Below are positions 54,452-63,945 of a stretch of DNA of 64,000 nt, in pieces. Source of the DNA: Paenibacillus pabuli NBRC 13638. GTDB taxonomy: Bacteria; Bacillota; Bacilli; Paenibacillales; Paenibacillaceae. Below the pieces are notes generated by a model. That model made no database searches and had not been told where the DNA came from. It was given only the letters and a program-made list of their open reading frames with translations. Each line of letters opens with the position of its first letter. Position 1 is the stretch's first letter. A program made the position numbers and the translations under genes. Where the stretch lies: positions 38,117 to 102,116 of the forward strand of contig NZ_BCNM01000025.1 of NCBI RefSeq assembly GCF_001514495.1, in the 5' to 3' direction.

Positions 54452-55762
54452 ATGTTTGTAGATAAAGCTAAGATTTATGTGAAAGCCGGAGACGGAGGGG
54501 ACGGAATTATTTCGTTCCGTCGTGAGAAGTATGTACCAAACGGCGGACCCGCCGGGGGCGATGGAGGCAGAGGAGCTGACATCATTTTCCGTGTAGATGA
54601 AGGTCTGCGTACGTTGATGGATTTCCGTTACCAGCGTCACTTCAAGGCCCCTCGTGGTGAGAAGGGACGTAATAAAAGTCAGCATGGTGCGAACGCTGAG
54701 AACATGATTGTACGTATTCCACCTGGAACGGTCATTTTGGATGATGACAGCGGAGAAGTGCTGGCAGATTTGACACGTCATGGTCAACAGGTTGTCGTCG
54801 CCCGCGGCGGACGAGGCGGAAGGGGAAACATTCGTTTTGCGACGCCGAACAATCCTGCGCCAGAATTGGCCGAAAATGGTGAAGAGGGCGAAGAGCGTTA
54901 CATCGTACTTGAGCTTAAAGTAATGGCTGATGTCGGTTTGGTTGGTTTCCCGAGTGTAGGGAAATCCACACTGTTGTCTGTAGTTTCAGCAGCCAAGCCA
55001 AAGATTGGAGCTTATCATTTTACAACCATTACACCTAACCTGGGTGTGGTTGGTGTGGGTGAAGGTCGCAGCTTTGTCATGGCCGACTTGCCGGGTCTGA
55101 TTGAAGGTGCGCATGAGGGGATTGGGCTTGGACATGAGTTCTTGCGTCACGTAGAACGGACACGTATTATCGTCCACGTTGTTGACATGTCGGGTTCCGA
55201 AGGACGTGATCCGTTCGAAGACTGGCAGAAAATCAACGAGGAACTGAAGTTGTACAATCCTGTCCTTGCGGAAAGACCACAGGTTGTCGCAGCTAATAAA
55301 ATGGACATGCCGGATTCCGAAGCTAATCTGGAAGAATTCTTACAGAAGGCTCGTGAAGTTCAACCGGATATTGAAGTAATGCCTATTTCGTCCTTGACAC
55401 GGAAAGGGATTCAAGAGCTCTTGTACCGTGCGGCTGATCTGCTGGATCAAATTCCGGATGAGCCTGTGGTTGAAGAAGTTGCGGACTTATCCGAACGCAA
55501 AGTGTACAGCTTGGACAAGAAAGAGGACGAAGGCTTCCGTATTGTGCGGGAGAATGAAATCTTCGTTGTCGAAAGTGCCAAGATTGAACGCATGATGAAA
55601 CGGATGCAGTTGAACTCGCATGAAGCGATCCTCAAATTGGCGCGTACGTTGCGTCATATGGGTGTGGATGCAGAACTGCGTAAACGTGGAGCTGAAGAAG
55701 GTACCATTGTGCGGATTGGCGACTTTGAGTTTGAATTTGTGGAAGGTAGCAGCTACTACTAA
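54452..55762 (+). CDS. obg: GTPase Obg/CgtA
   Basis: A 436-residue ribosome-associated GTPase, essential and linked to sporulation onset. The Gly-rich Obg fold (1-160, GGDGGRGADIIFRVDEGL), G domain (GFPSVGKSTL, DLPGL, NKMD) and C-terminal OCT domain (from about 350) are in order. It follows spo0B by 16 bases and is likely cotranscribed. Confidence 0.97.
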   Translation: MFVDKAKIYVKAGDGGDGIISFRREKYVPNGGPAGGDGGRGADIIFRVDEGLRTLMDFRYQRHFKAPRGEKGRNKSQHGANAENMIVRIPPGTVILDDDSGEVLADLTRHGQQVVVARGGRGGRGNIRFATPNNPAPELAENGEEGEERYIVLELKVMADVGLVGFPSVGKSTLLSVVSAAKPKIGAYHFTTITPNLGVVGVGEGRSFVMADLPGLIEGAHEGIGLGHEFLRHVERTRIIVHVVDMSGSEGRDPFEDWQKINEELKLYNPVLAERPQVVAANKMDMPDSEANLEEFLQKAREVQPDIEVMPISSLTRKGIQELLYRAADLLDQIPDEPVVEEVADLSERKVYSLDKKEDEGFRIVRENEIFVVESAKIERMMKRMQLNSHEAILKLARTLRHMGVDAELRKRGAEEGTIVRIGDFEFEFVEGSSYY

Positions 55763-55801
55763 GATAGCAGTGAACCCTGTTCAATATAAAGGATTACAAC
55801 A

Positions 55802-55850
55802 ATACGCAGAGTAGTGGGAGATAACCCGCTTCTCTGCGTATTTTTTATTT
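55802..55850 (+). terminator. terminator of spo0B-obg
   Basis: ATACGCAGAG pairs with CTCTGCGTAT, then TTTTT. Confidence 0.85.
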
Positions 55851-55921
55851 TCCCTTACATGTTCCAGGTGGAAACTTGTATACTGTGAGGAACAGTTTTC
55901 AAAAAATAGACATGTGAGGTA

Positions 55922-55950
55922 TTGCCCTTTTGAGATAGATCCTTTATAAT
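55922..55950 (+). promoter_or_regulatory. sigma-A promoter of pheB
   Basis: TTGCCC, 17-base spacer, TATAAT, 44 bases before the start codon. Confidence 0.65.
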
Positions 55951-55993
55951 GTCCACTATATGAATACATGAGTCTTTGAGGAGAGGACGTTCT

Positions 55994-56431
55994 GTGAATG
56001 AACGCTATTACTTAGTACGGGAAGACATTTTGCCTGAAGCTGTGGTGAAGACCATGCAGGTCAAAGAACTGCTGGCTTCCGGAGATGTCAAAACAGTGCA
56101 TGAGGCTGTTGAGCAGGTTGGGCTAAGCCGTAGTGCTTTTTATAAGTACAAGGACGGAATTCATTTAATCAACCAGCTTGAACGGGAGAGAATTGTAACG
56201 ATCTCCATTGATTTGGAGCATCAATCGGGTATATTGTCTCGTGTGCTCGGACATGTAGCTGGTTATGGAGCCAACGTGCTAACCATTAATCAAAGTATCC
56301 CGCTTCAGGGAAGAGCCAACGTTGTCATTTCCGTCGAGACATCGCATCTCCACGGAGAAATTGGGGAGATGTTGGATCGGATGCAGGATATGCCCGGAGT
56401 TCGGCGCACGCGCATTGTAGGCCAAGGTTAA
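55994..56431 (+). CDS. pheB: ACT domain-containing protein PheB
   Basis: A 145-residue protein. A helical N-terminus with a LSRSAFYKYKDGI turn resembles a short DNA-binding or dimer segment. An ACT domain follows (ERIVTISIDLEHQSGILSRV), which often binds amino acids. In B. subtilis pheB lies before pheA and its role is unclear. GTG start at 55994, GAGGAG upstream; TTG at 55976 is possible but has no site. Confidence 0.88.
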   Translation: MNERYYLVREDILPEAVVKTMQVKELLASGDVKTVHEAVEQVGLSRSAFYKYKDGIHLINQLERERIVTISIDLEHQSGILSRVLGHVAGYGANVLTINQSIPLQGRANVVISVETSHLHGEIGEMLDRMQDMPGVRRTRIVGQG

Positions 56432-56526
56432 TTGGACGTTACCCGAAACGTTTAACATAGGTTGAAGTTCTGATTTAATTGTACAGGGGTGGCAGGCGGA
56501 AGAAGACTTAGGGGGTTGATTAGTTA

Positions 56527-57813
56527 GTGAAACCGGTAAAAGTGGGACTGTTGGGTTTGGGTACTGTGGGTACTGGTGTCGTTCGTATCGTAGAGGGAAA
56601 TCAGGAGGATTTAAGCAGTCAGGTTGGATCACCGATTATCATCGAGAAAATTGCAGTGAAGAATACGGAGAAGGAACGTGTCATCGCCGTAGATCGTGCG
56701 AAGCTCACTGAAGATCCCTGGGAAGTCATTCGTCACCCGGATATCGATGTGATTGTTGAGGTTATGGGCGGTATCGATCAAACCAAAGAGTACATTCTTG
56801 AAGCTCTGGAACGAGGCAAGCATATCGTAACAGCGAACAAGGACCTGATGGCCCTGCATGGTTCAGAGATTTTGGCCAAGGCACAGGAAAAGCAATGTGA
56901 TGTATTCTATGAAGCCAGTGTGGCTGGGGGGATTCCGATTATCCGCACCCTGATTGAAGGTTTCTCATCCGACCGTATTACCCGCATTATGGGGATTGTG
57001 AACGGAACAACAAACTTTATTTTGACCAAGATGAGCCAAGAAGGTGCTTCATATGGAGAGGTTCTGGCAGAGGCACAAGCACTTGGATATGCAGAGACGG
57101 ATCCTACTTCGGATGTCGAAGGACTCGATGCAGCTCGGAAAATGGCGATACTGGGTACTCTCGGCTTCCGAACTAACGTGGAATTGCAAGATGTGACCGT
57201 TCGCGGTATTTCATCCGTAACCCGTGAAGATATTATGTATGCCAAGAGACTTGGCTACGAGATGAAGCTGCTGGGTATCGCAGATCGTCGGGATGATGAG
57301 ATCACCATCAGTGTTCAGCCGACAATGGTAAGACAGAATCATCCGATAGCTTCCGTAAATGGCGTGTTCAATGCAGTGTACGTACATGGTGAAGCTGTAG
57401 GTGAGACCATGTTTTACGGTGCGGGTGCAGGCGAACTTCCGACAGCAACTTCTGTAGTGGCAGACATTGTGGCTGTGATCAAAAACCTGAAGTTGGGCGT
57501 AAATGGTCTCAAAGCGATTGTGCCATATAAGCAGAAGCGCTTGCAAAGTGACGAGCACATTATGTCGAAAAACTTCATTTTGCTGCATGTGGATGACAAA
57601 GCAGGTGTACTGGCACAGATCACTCAAATCTTCGCTGAATACGAAGTCAGCCTGGCATCCGTTGTGCAGCAGCCAAACGAGCATAACCCGGATGCAGAGA
57701 TCATCATCGTTACGCATAACGCTAGCAAGGCCAGCATGGATAAAGTGTTGAAACATTTTGAATCTCTTTCCGTCATTCGTCGCATTAAGAGTGTGTACCG
57801 GGTAGAAGGATAA
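56527..57813 (+). CDS. hom: homoserine dehydrogenase
   Basis: A 428-residue enzyme reducing aspartate semialdehyde to homoserine, the branch to threonine and methionine. NAD-binding GLLGLGTVGTGVV, catalytic motif GIVNGTTNFILT, and a C-terminal ACT domain for feedback (FILLHVDDKAGVLAQI). GTG start at 56527 with AGGGGG about 12 bases upstream. It stands before thrC-thrB-pheA with 117 bases between. Confidence 0.97.
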   Translation: MKPVKVGLLGLGTVGTGVVRIVEGNQEDLSSQVGSPIIIEKIAVKNTEKERVIAVDRAKLTEDPWEVIRHPDIDVIVEVMGGIDQTKEYILEALERGKHIVTANKDLMALHGSEILAKAQEKQCDVFYEASVAGGIPIIRTLIEGFSSDRITRIMGIVNGTTNFILTKMSQEGASYGEVLAEAQALGYAETDPTSDVEGLDAARKMAILGTLGFRTNVELQDVTVRGISSVTREDIMYAKRLGYEMKLLGIADRRDDEITISVQPTMVRQNHPIASVNGVFNAVYVHGEAVGETMFYGAGAGELPTATSVVADIVAVIKNLKLGVNGLKAIVPYKQKRLQSDEHIMSKNFILLHVDDKAGVLAQITQIFAEYEVSLASVVQQPNEHNPDAEIIIVTHNASKASMDKVLKHFESLSVIRRIKSVYRVEG

Positions 57814-57930
57814 CTTGTCCCCAAATTCCGGTTTGTATTTCAGGTATAAGTCCAAGTTTAAGTACACGTTTAACCATATAGATGTATGCAATCATATTCA
57901 GATTATTAACGACAAAGGAGTTTACCCACA

Positions 57931-59001
57931 ATGAGATATCAAGGATTACTGCAAACGTATAGAGAGCATCTTCCGGTTAATGAAAACACTCCCCTGCTTA
58001 CGCTTCACGAAGGAAATACACCCCTGGTCCATGCGGAGAATCTGTCCGAGGAACTCGGATTGAATCTATATTTCAAATATGAAGGTCTGAATCCGACAGG
58101 TTCATTTAAAGACCGCGGCATGGTTATGGCTGTTGCTAAAGCGATGGAAGAAGGCAGCCGTACGATCATGTGTGCATCGACAGGCAACACTTCAGCGGCA
58201 GCAGCAGCCTATGCGGCTCGTGCTGGTCTGAATTGTATCGTATTGATCCCGAATAACAATATTGCGCTGGGTAAACTGGCTCAAGCCATGATCTATGGAG
58301 CCAAGGTGATTGCGATTAATGGCAACTTTGACCGTGCATTGGAGATCGTGCGTGAAATAACGGCCAAACACCCAATTACACTCGTAAACTCCGTGAATCC
58401 GTTCCGGATTGAAGGACAGAAAACAGCTGCATTTGAAGTAATTGAGCAGCTTGGTCAGGCACCTGATGTACTCGCCATTCCGGTGGGTAACGCAGGCAAT
58501 ATCTCGGCCTACTGGAAAGGGTTTAAGGAATATAAAGAAGCAGGTAAGTCGAACTCCCTGCCGCGTATGGTCGGTTTTGAAGCAGAAGGTGCCATGGCGA
58601 TTGTCAAAGGTGAACCGATTCTTGAGCCAGAAACTGTGGCAACAGCTATTCGAATTGGTAATCCGGCAAGTTGGAAAACCGCTGTAGCTGCAGCTGAAGA
58701 ATCTGGCGGACAGATTAATTATGTCACTGATGAAGAGATTCTGACAGCCTACCGTACGATTGCTGCACGTGAAGGGATTTTCGCTGAACCTGCTTCGGCT
58801 GCTTCCGTTGCCGGTGTATACAAACTGAAGCGTGAAGGGTACTTTAAAGGTGGAGAGACTGTGGTTTGTGTACTGACAGGACATGGCCTCAAAGATCCTA
58901 ATATTGCAATCAAAACCGTAGCGACTGAACCGCTTGTTGTGGAAGATTCGGAAGAAGCGGTTATGGCGGCCATTGCACAGCTGGAGCAGCAATCCGTATG
59001 A
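57931..59001 (+). CDS. thrC: threonine synthase
   Basis: A 356-residue PLP enzyme converting phosphohomoserine to threonine. The PLP lysine is in GSFKDRGM and the phosphate loop in PVGNAGNISAYW. AAAGGAG lies 9 bases before the ATG. The last four bases overlap thrB. Confidence 0.97.
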   Translation: MRYQGLLQTYREHLPVNENTPLLTLHEGNTPLVHAENLSEELGLNLYFKYEGLNPTGSFKDRGMVMAVAKAMEEGSRTIMCASTGNTSAAAAAYAARAGLNCIVLIPNNNIALGKLAQAMIYGAKVIAINGNFDRALEIVREITAKHPITLVNSVNPFRIEGQKTAAFEVIEQLGQAPDVLAIPVGNAGNISAYWKGFKEYKEAGKSNSLPRMVGFEAEGAMAIVKGEPILEPETVATAIRIGNPASWKTAVAAAEESGGQINYVTDEEILTAYRTIAAREGIFAEPASAASVAGVYKLKREGYFKGGETVVCVLTGHGLKDPNIAIKTVATEPLVVEDSEEAVMAAIAQLEQQSV

Positions 59002-59966
59002 GTTTGCAGCAAAGGGTAACAGTTAAGGTACCGGCAAGTACAGCCAATCTCGGTCCAGGGTTTGATACCCTGGGCATGGCTTTATCTCTGTATGCCTGGC
59101 TGGAGATGAAACCGGCTGAGCAGACGATATTCCATTTACATGGGGATCATCTAACGGGGCTGCCAACAGATAAATCCAATTTGATATATGAAGTTGCACA
59201 GATGGTGTTCAACGAAGCCGGGATCTCCGTGCCGGAGTTGGAAATTTCCATGTACTCCGATATCCCGCTCACCCGTGGGCTGGGGAGCAGTGCATCGGCT
59301 ATCGTAGGTGCATTGGCTGCTGCTAATGCATTAATTGGTATTCCGTTGTCGGATGCCAAGCTTCTGGACATGGCTACGTCTCTGGAGAAACATCCGGATA
59401 ATGTGGGGGCTTCGTTATATGGAGGTATCATTGCAGCAGCGTGGGATGGCAGTTGTGTAGATCACATTCGTATTGAGCCGCATCAGGATTTGCAGACGTT
59501 AGTTATCGTACCGGACTTCGAGTTGTCCACTTCAAAAGCAAGGAATGTGATTCCGCAGCAGTTCGAGAAGTCTGATGTCATTCACAATATAAGCAGATCA
59601 TCCTTACTCGTTGCAGCTTTGGCAAGTGGGCGATTGGATATGATCCAAAAGGCAATGTCTGATCGTATTCATCAGCCCTACAGAGCATCATTGGTACCAG
59701 GGATGGCTGAGATCCTGACGCATGCAGTCAGTCATGGGGCTCTAGGCGCTGCTTTGAGCGGAGCTGGTCCAACTGTTTTGACATTGGTAGATCGTCATGA
59801 CACTCGCAAGGAAGAACTGGAGCAATACTTGCTTGATACCATGAGTCGTGAAGGGATTACTGCATCGGCATTGTGGCTGGATCCGGACTTGGACGGTGTT
59901 ACCGTGCTGTCTGATCAAGATGAAAGTCCTTTTTTGGACAGAATTAAAGGGGAAGTTAACGCATGA
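58998..59966 (+). CDS. thrB: homoserine kinase
   Basis: A 322-residue GHMP kinase that makes phosphohomoserine, the substrate of ThrC. The ATP loop is PLTRGLGSSASAIVGA. It overlaps thrC (ATGA) at its start and pheA (ATGA) at its end, so all three are likely translated in step. Confidence 0.97.
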   Translation: MSLQQRVTVKVPASTANLGPGFDTLGMALSLYAWLEMKPAEQTIFHLHGDHLTGLPTDKSNLIYEVAQMVFNEAGISVPELEISMYSDIPLTRGLGSSASAIVGALAAANALIGIPLSDAKLLDMATSLEKHPDNVGASLYGGIIAAAWDGSCVDHIRIEPHQDLQTLVIVPDFELSTSKARNVIPQQFEKSDVIHNISRSSLLVAALASGRLDMIQKAMSDRIHQPYRASLVPGMAEILTHAVSHGALGAALSGAGPTVLTLVDRHDTRKEELEQYLLDTMSREGITASALWLDPDLDGVTVLSDQDESPFLDRIKGEVNA

Positions 59967-60844
59967 AAAGAATTGCAGTATTACCCGAAGGTTCAGTTTC
60001 CCATGAAGCAGTAGATTTTCTGTTTAATGGGGAGCCTTTGGAATTGCTTCATTCCAAGCTGATTTCTGATGTGTTCCGTGCAACGGACAGTGGAAAGTCC
60101 CAGTACAGTGTCATTCCCATTGAAAATACAATTGAAGGTTCGGTTAGTCTCCATATGGACTGGCTCGTTAATGAAGTGGATATTCCAATGCAAGCAGAAT
60201 GGGTTTATCCATCCGTACAGAATGTCATTGGGCATGGCTCTGAGTTTAGAACAGAGAGCGGTGAATATGACTTCGGTAAAATTACGAAGATCATGTCACA
60301 TCCCGTCGCTATTCCGCAGTGTCAGAATTTTATTCGATTGCATTCGCCTGGAGCAGACCTGGAAGGTGTTAACAGTACAGCGGAAGCAGTGGAAATTGTG
60401 AAAAGAAATCCCGGCAAAGGCTGGGTTGCCATTGGCACAAGGCTTGCTGCGCAGAAGCATGGTTTGGACATCATGGCTGAACGGGTAACCGATCATGACA
60501 ACAACTATACTCGTTTTGTTTTGATAGGTCATGAACCTGTACAGATTCCACGGGATCCCGATCATGTAAAAACCAGCTTGCTAGTTACCTTACCTGAAGA
60601 TGCGCCGGGTGCGTTGCATCAGGTTTTGTCGGCGTTTGCCTGGCGGAAGCTAAACCTGACCCGTCTGGAGTCGCGTCCAACAAAGAAGCGATTGGGGAGC
60701 TACTATTTTTACATTGATGTTGAAGAAAGTGCCGATTCTGTATTGCTTACCGCAGCCATGGCTGAGATTGAAGCTTTGAATTGCCAGGTACGTATTCTGG
60801 GCAGTTATCCCTGTTATACATATCCTTCGCTTAAAACGACCTGA
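59963..60844 (+). CDS. pheA: prephenate dehydratase
   Basis: A 293-residue enzyme making phenylpyruvate. The catalytic Thr lies in NYTRFVLIG, and the C-terminal ACT domain has the phenylalanine-binding ESRP motif (LTRLESRPTKKRLGSYYF). No chorismate mutase domain is fused to it. It overlaps thrB, an odd pairing of phenylalanine with threonine genes. Confidence 0.97.
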   Translation: MKRIAVLPEGSVSHEAVDFLFNGEPLELLHSKLISDVFRATDSGKSQYSVIPIENTIEGSVSLHMDWLVNEVDIPMQAEWVYPSVQNVIGHGSEFRTESGEYDFGKITKIMSHPVAIPQCQNFIRLHSPGADLEGVNSTAEAVEIVKRNPGKGWVAIGTRLAAQKHGLDIMAERVTDHDNNYTRFVLIGHEPVQIPRDPDHVKTSLLVTLPEDAPGALHQVLSAFAWRKLNLTRLESRPTKKRLGSYYFYIDVEESADSVLLTAAMAEIEALNCQVRILGSYPCYTYPSLKTT

Positions 60845-60983
60845 ACAGGTCGTGTGTTCTGTTGAAGGTTGTCATAAGACTGGGTAAAATGAACAGACAA
60901 TGGCTTGTCATTAGTTGTACAATAACGGGTTAAAGATCGTTTCGGAATCGAGGAATGAACATTTTATGGAGGTGTAGTCATAC

Positions 60984-61868
60984 GTGTCAGAACAATGGAT
61001 TTATTTGGATGGGCAATATGTGACCAAAGAGAACGCAACCGTCTCCGTATATGATCATGGATTTTTGTATGGAGATGGTATTTTCGAAGGTATTCGGATT
61101 TACAACGGTAACATTTTCAGATGTAAGGCGCATTTGGATCGTTTGTATGATTCGGCTAAATCCATCAGTCTGAACATTCCGCTGTCTTATGATGAGATGC
61201 TGGAAGTGATGGCTGAAACGGTACGTCGCAATGATATGCGTAACGGTTATATTCGCCTGATCGTTTCTCGTGGTCCTGGTAATCTGGGTCTTGATCCGCT
61301 GCGCTGCCCTAAAGCATCTGTTATTATCATTGTCGAGCAACTTGCAATCTATCCGGAGGAAGCGTACCTTACTGGATTGAAAGCCGTATCTGTATCCCAA
61401 CGACGCAACATCCCTGACGCATTGAATCCCAAAATCAAATCGCTAAATTACCTGAATAACATACTTGTTAAAATCCAGTCCAACTATGCAGGTGTTGGTG
61501 AAGCAATTATGCTGAATTCACAGGGGTACGTTACCGAGGGCTCAAGTGATAACATCTTTATTATTAAAAACGGTGTCGTCTATACGCCGCCTTGTTATCT
61601 GGGCGCACTGGAAGGGATCACGCGTCAGGCAATTATCGATCTGTGTGGCGAGCTGGAGCTTGAATTAAAAGAAGTTCCGTTTACCCTGCATGATGTGTAC
61701 ATTGCCGATGAAGTCTTTTTCACAGGAACCGCTGCGGAAGTAATTGCTGCGTACGAGGTAGACGGCAGAACAATCGGAACGGGTGTAGCAGGACCTGTAA
61801 CGCTCCGACTGCTTGAAGCGTTCCGTCAGATTGTTGACAAAGATGGTTACAAAGTCTGGGAAGATTAA
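60984..61868 (+). CDS. ilvE: branched-chain amino-acid aminotransferase
   Basis: A 294-residue fold type IV PLP aminotransferase for Val, Leu and Ile. GDGIFEGIRIY is the N-terminal motif, the PLP lysine is in NPKIKSLNYLN, and TEGSSDNIFI follows. D-alanine aminotransferase is the nearest alternative, but length and motifs favour IlvE. GTG at 60984 with GGAGGTG 9 bases upstream. Confidence 0.9.
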   Translation: MSEQWIYLDGQYVTKENATVSVYDHGFLYGDGIFEGIRIYNGNIFRCKAHLDRLYDSAKSISLNIPLSYDEMLEVMAETVRRNDMRNGYIRLIVSRGPGNLGLDPLRCPKASVIIIVEQLAIYPEEAYLTGLKAVSVSQRRNIPDALNPKIKSLNYLNNILVKIQSNYAGVGEAIMLNSQGYVTEGSSDNIFIIKNGVVYTPPCYLGALEGITRQAIIDLCGELELELKEVPFTLHDVYIADEVFFTGTAAEVIAAYEVDGRTIGTGVAGPVTLRLLEAFRQIVDKDGYKVWED

Positions 61869-61894
61869 ACTGAACGAACAGAATAGGACAGTAC

Positions 61895-61966
61895 AAAATC
61901 CTTCTTGTCTCAGAAATTCAGCATACCAGGAGTATGCGGTTTTTGGTTCGGGAAGGATTTTTTTTG
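61895..61966 (+). terminator. terminator of ilvE
   Basis: AAAATCCTTC pairs with GAAGGATTTT, enclosing GCATA/TATGC, then a T run. Confidence 0.8.
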
Positions 61967-61995
61967 CTTAGTTGATGTCATTAGCCTAGTTTCTG

Positions 61996-62011
61996 CATAG
62001 GATGTAGTAAA
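61996..62011 (+). promoter_or_regulatory. sporulation-type -10 box upstream of safA
   Basis: CATAGGATGTAGTAAA, identical over 16 bases to the box upstream of spoIVFA at 49238-49253. Its first eight bases read as a sigma-E -10; no good -35 is seen at 14-15 bases. Confidence 0.5.
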
Positions 62012-62062
62012 GGTATGGGCGAATGTACTGCCCAAGTATCACGTCTAGGAGGTTAGTTCCAA

Positions 62063-63667
62063 GTGAAAATACACATGGTGAAAAAAGGCGACACATTATA
62101 TCTGCTGTCCCAAAAATATAATGTAGCGTTGGACAAAATTATTGCAGCTAATCCGCAAATTGCGGATCCTGACAAGTTGGAGATCGGCATGAAAGTCAAA
62201 ATTCCTGCGGAGCCTGTTACACCGAAGCCGGAAGGCATGCTCCACAATCACAAAGTCCAGCAGGGAGATTCGCTATGGAAGTTGTCACAGGCTTGGGGAG
62301 TTCCATTGAAGGATATGATTAATGCCAATCCGCAATTGAAGAATCCCAATGCTCTTCTTGTAGGGGAGACCGTGTACATTCCATCGATGGCTACACCCGG
62401 AAATGTGGGTTCCGAGAATGGCGCATCATCTAATGTTGCTCATGAGAAACTATCGCCAGAGGGGAAGGAATACACGGGGGTTAAAGAAGAAACGGCTCCA
62501 ATTGTACCAGTAGTGCCAGCACCGGAAGTCTCCAATCCTGCGCCGGCTCCTGTACCGGCAAATCCGGTCGTACCTAATGTGAAGCCTGAGATGGAAGTGC
62601 TGCCGCAACTGCCTGAATTACCAGAGGTGGAACCGGTGAAAGAAGTTCAGAAAAAAGAACAAACTAAATCTGAGGTTCAATTAAAACCGATATCGGAGTC
62701 GCCGACGTACACCATGCCTAACATTTCTCCTGAGGTTATGCCTTTAGCCGTTATGCCCAATAACATGACGTTTCCTTCTGAACTAGCGCCTGAGACCAAA
62801 GCGCCGTGTGGCTGTGGCAGTAAAATGCTTCATGCTCCAGCAGAACATCCCTATGCGCAAGTTCCTGTACCTGCGCAAGAGGTATACATTGCTCCACAAG
62901 ACATGTATACGGCAGGCGTAAATAACCATGCCACTTTCCCTGGTATAACGGAGGTCAGCCCTTATTCTATAGGAACCCCACCTAACGCTCCGTGGAATGG
63001 GAATGAGTATAATCATAATAACGTTATGCCAAACATCTCTGGGGAAATGCAGAACAACTCCTATCCGATCGCGCCAGCAAGTCAAGTGAATAGTCCTTAT
63101 CCTCCTTTTGCAGCTAATGGACATATGAATCAACAACCGCCTTTTATTTCTCCTTACTCTATGCTCCCATACCCACCATGCGGATGTGGCAACCACCATA
63201 TGCCTGCTCATCACTATACTTATCCATCTCACAACTACCAGGATCCGGCGTGGGGCGCATATAACCCGTACGGCGTTCAACCTGAAATGACCACTTCCAT
63301 GATGCCGAATCAGCCGGTGGAGTATCCATACCAGAATCCATACCCTGCTCAAAATACAGTACCGCCGTCACCGCTTGGGGCATTTGGTGAGCTTTATCCA
63401 TCCCAAGGTAAAGGGGAGGGCAAAAAAGGAGGACGCGACCAGGCGAATTTGAGCCAGTCCGTTGTTGAGAGTGAGGCCGACTCATATCTAGAAGCGAAGC
63501 CCAAACAAGCAGCCAAAACAGGAACTGCGAAACGCAGAACAGCCAGACCTGGAGCAAAAAGCAAATCCAAAGTAACCGTTTCCGGGAAAACTTCAAAAGA
63601 ACGCAAGGGAACATCCACTAACCGAAGTTCTGATAAAAAGCGAAGAAACCCCTGGATCCAGCAATAA
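62063..63667 (+). CDS. safA: SafA-like spore coat morphogenetic protein
   Basis: A 534-residue protein with two LysM domains at about 1-51 and 60-112 (MVKKGDTLYLLSQKYNV and HKVQQGDSLWKLSQAWGV). A Pro/Val/Glu-rich linker follows. Next comes a long Pro/Asn/Tyr/Met-rich part with two Cys clusters (CGCG near 252, CGCG near 375) and a strongly basic tail from about 475. SafA organises the inner coat and binds SpoVID. GTG start at 62063 with AGGAGG 9 bases upstream. It is longer than B. subtilis SafA (387 residues); the extra length is in the low-complexity part. Confidence 0.85.
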   Translation: MKIHMVKKGDTLYLLSQKYNVALDKIIAANPQIADPDKLEIGMKVKIPAEPVTPKPEGMLHNHKVQQGDSLWKLSQAWGVPLKDMINANPQLKNPNALLVGETVYIPSMATPGNVGSENGASSNVAHEKLSPEGKEYTGVKEETAPIVPVVPAPEVSNPAPAPVPANPVVPNVKPEMEVLPQLPELPEVEPVKEVQKKEQTKSEVQLKPISESPTYTMPNISPEVMPLAVMPNNMTFPSELAPETKAPCGCGSKMLHAPAEHPYAQVPVPAQEVYIAPQDMYTAGVNNHATFPGITEVSPYSIGTPPNAPWNGNEYNHNNVMPNISGEMQNNSYPIAPASQVNSPYPPFAANGHMNQQPPFISPYSMLPYPPCGCGNHHMPAHHYTYPSHNYQDPAWGAYNPYGVQPEMTTSMMPNQPVEYPYQNPYPAQNTVPPSPLGAFGELYPSQGKGEGKKGGRDQANLSQSVVESEADSYLEAKPKQAAKTGTAKRRTARPGAKSKSKVTVSGKTSKERKGTSTNRSSDKKRRNPWIQQ

Positions 63668-63690
63668 AGTTGTAAAGCAAATGCCATTCA

Positions 63691-63731
63691 ACTCCAAAGA
63701 CCAATTCTGTGAAGAGCTGGTCTTTGGGAGT
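63691..63731. terminator. hairpin after safA
   Basis: ACTCCAAAGACCA pairs with TGGTCTTTGGGAGT (one wobble). No T run follows on either side, so termination is uncertain. The rest of 63668-63910 is gene-free. Confidence 0.5.
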
Positions 63732-63916
63732 GTATGGAGAGCAGGGCAATTCTACGACAGTATGGAAATGCCTTCCTTGAAGAATGCTTTGGCATTATCT
63801 CAAGAAAGTCTATGAATGTGGACACAATCGTTGCGGGAATAGTGCCTCAAGTTCACTATCTTTTAGTAGGGGCAGCAGGGACTTAGAATCTATTAAATGT
63901 TTTTTTGAAAAAGCTA

Positions 63917-63945
63917 TTGCATTGGTTTCGTCAGTGTGATATATT
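63917..63945 (+). promoter_or_regulatory. probable rRNA operon promoter
   Basis: TTGCAT, 17-base spacer, TATATT, followed by AAGTCGCCGCTGAAA and a leader that fits the start of Bacillales rRNA operons. The 16S gene would lie beyond the window. Confidence 0.5.
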
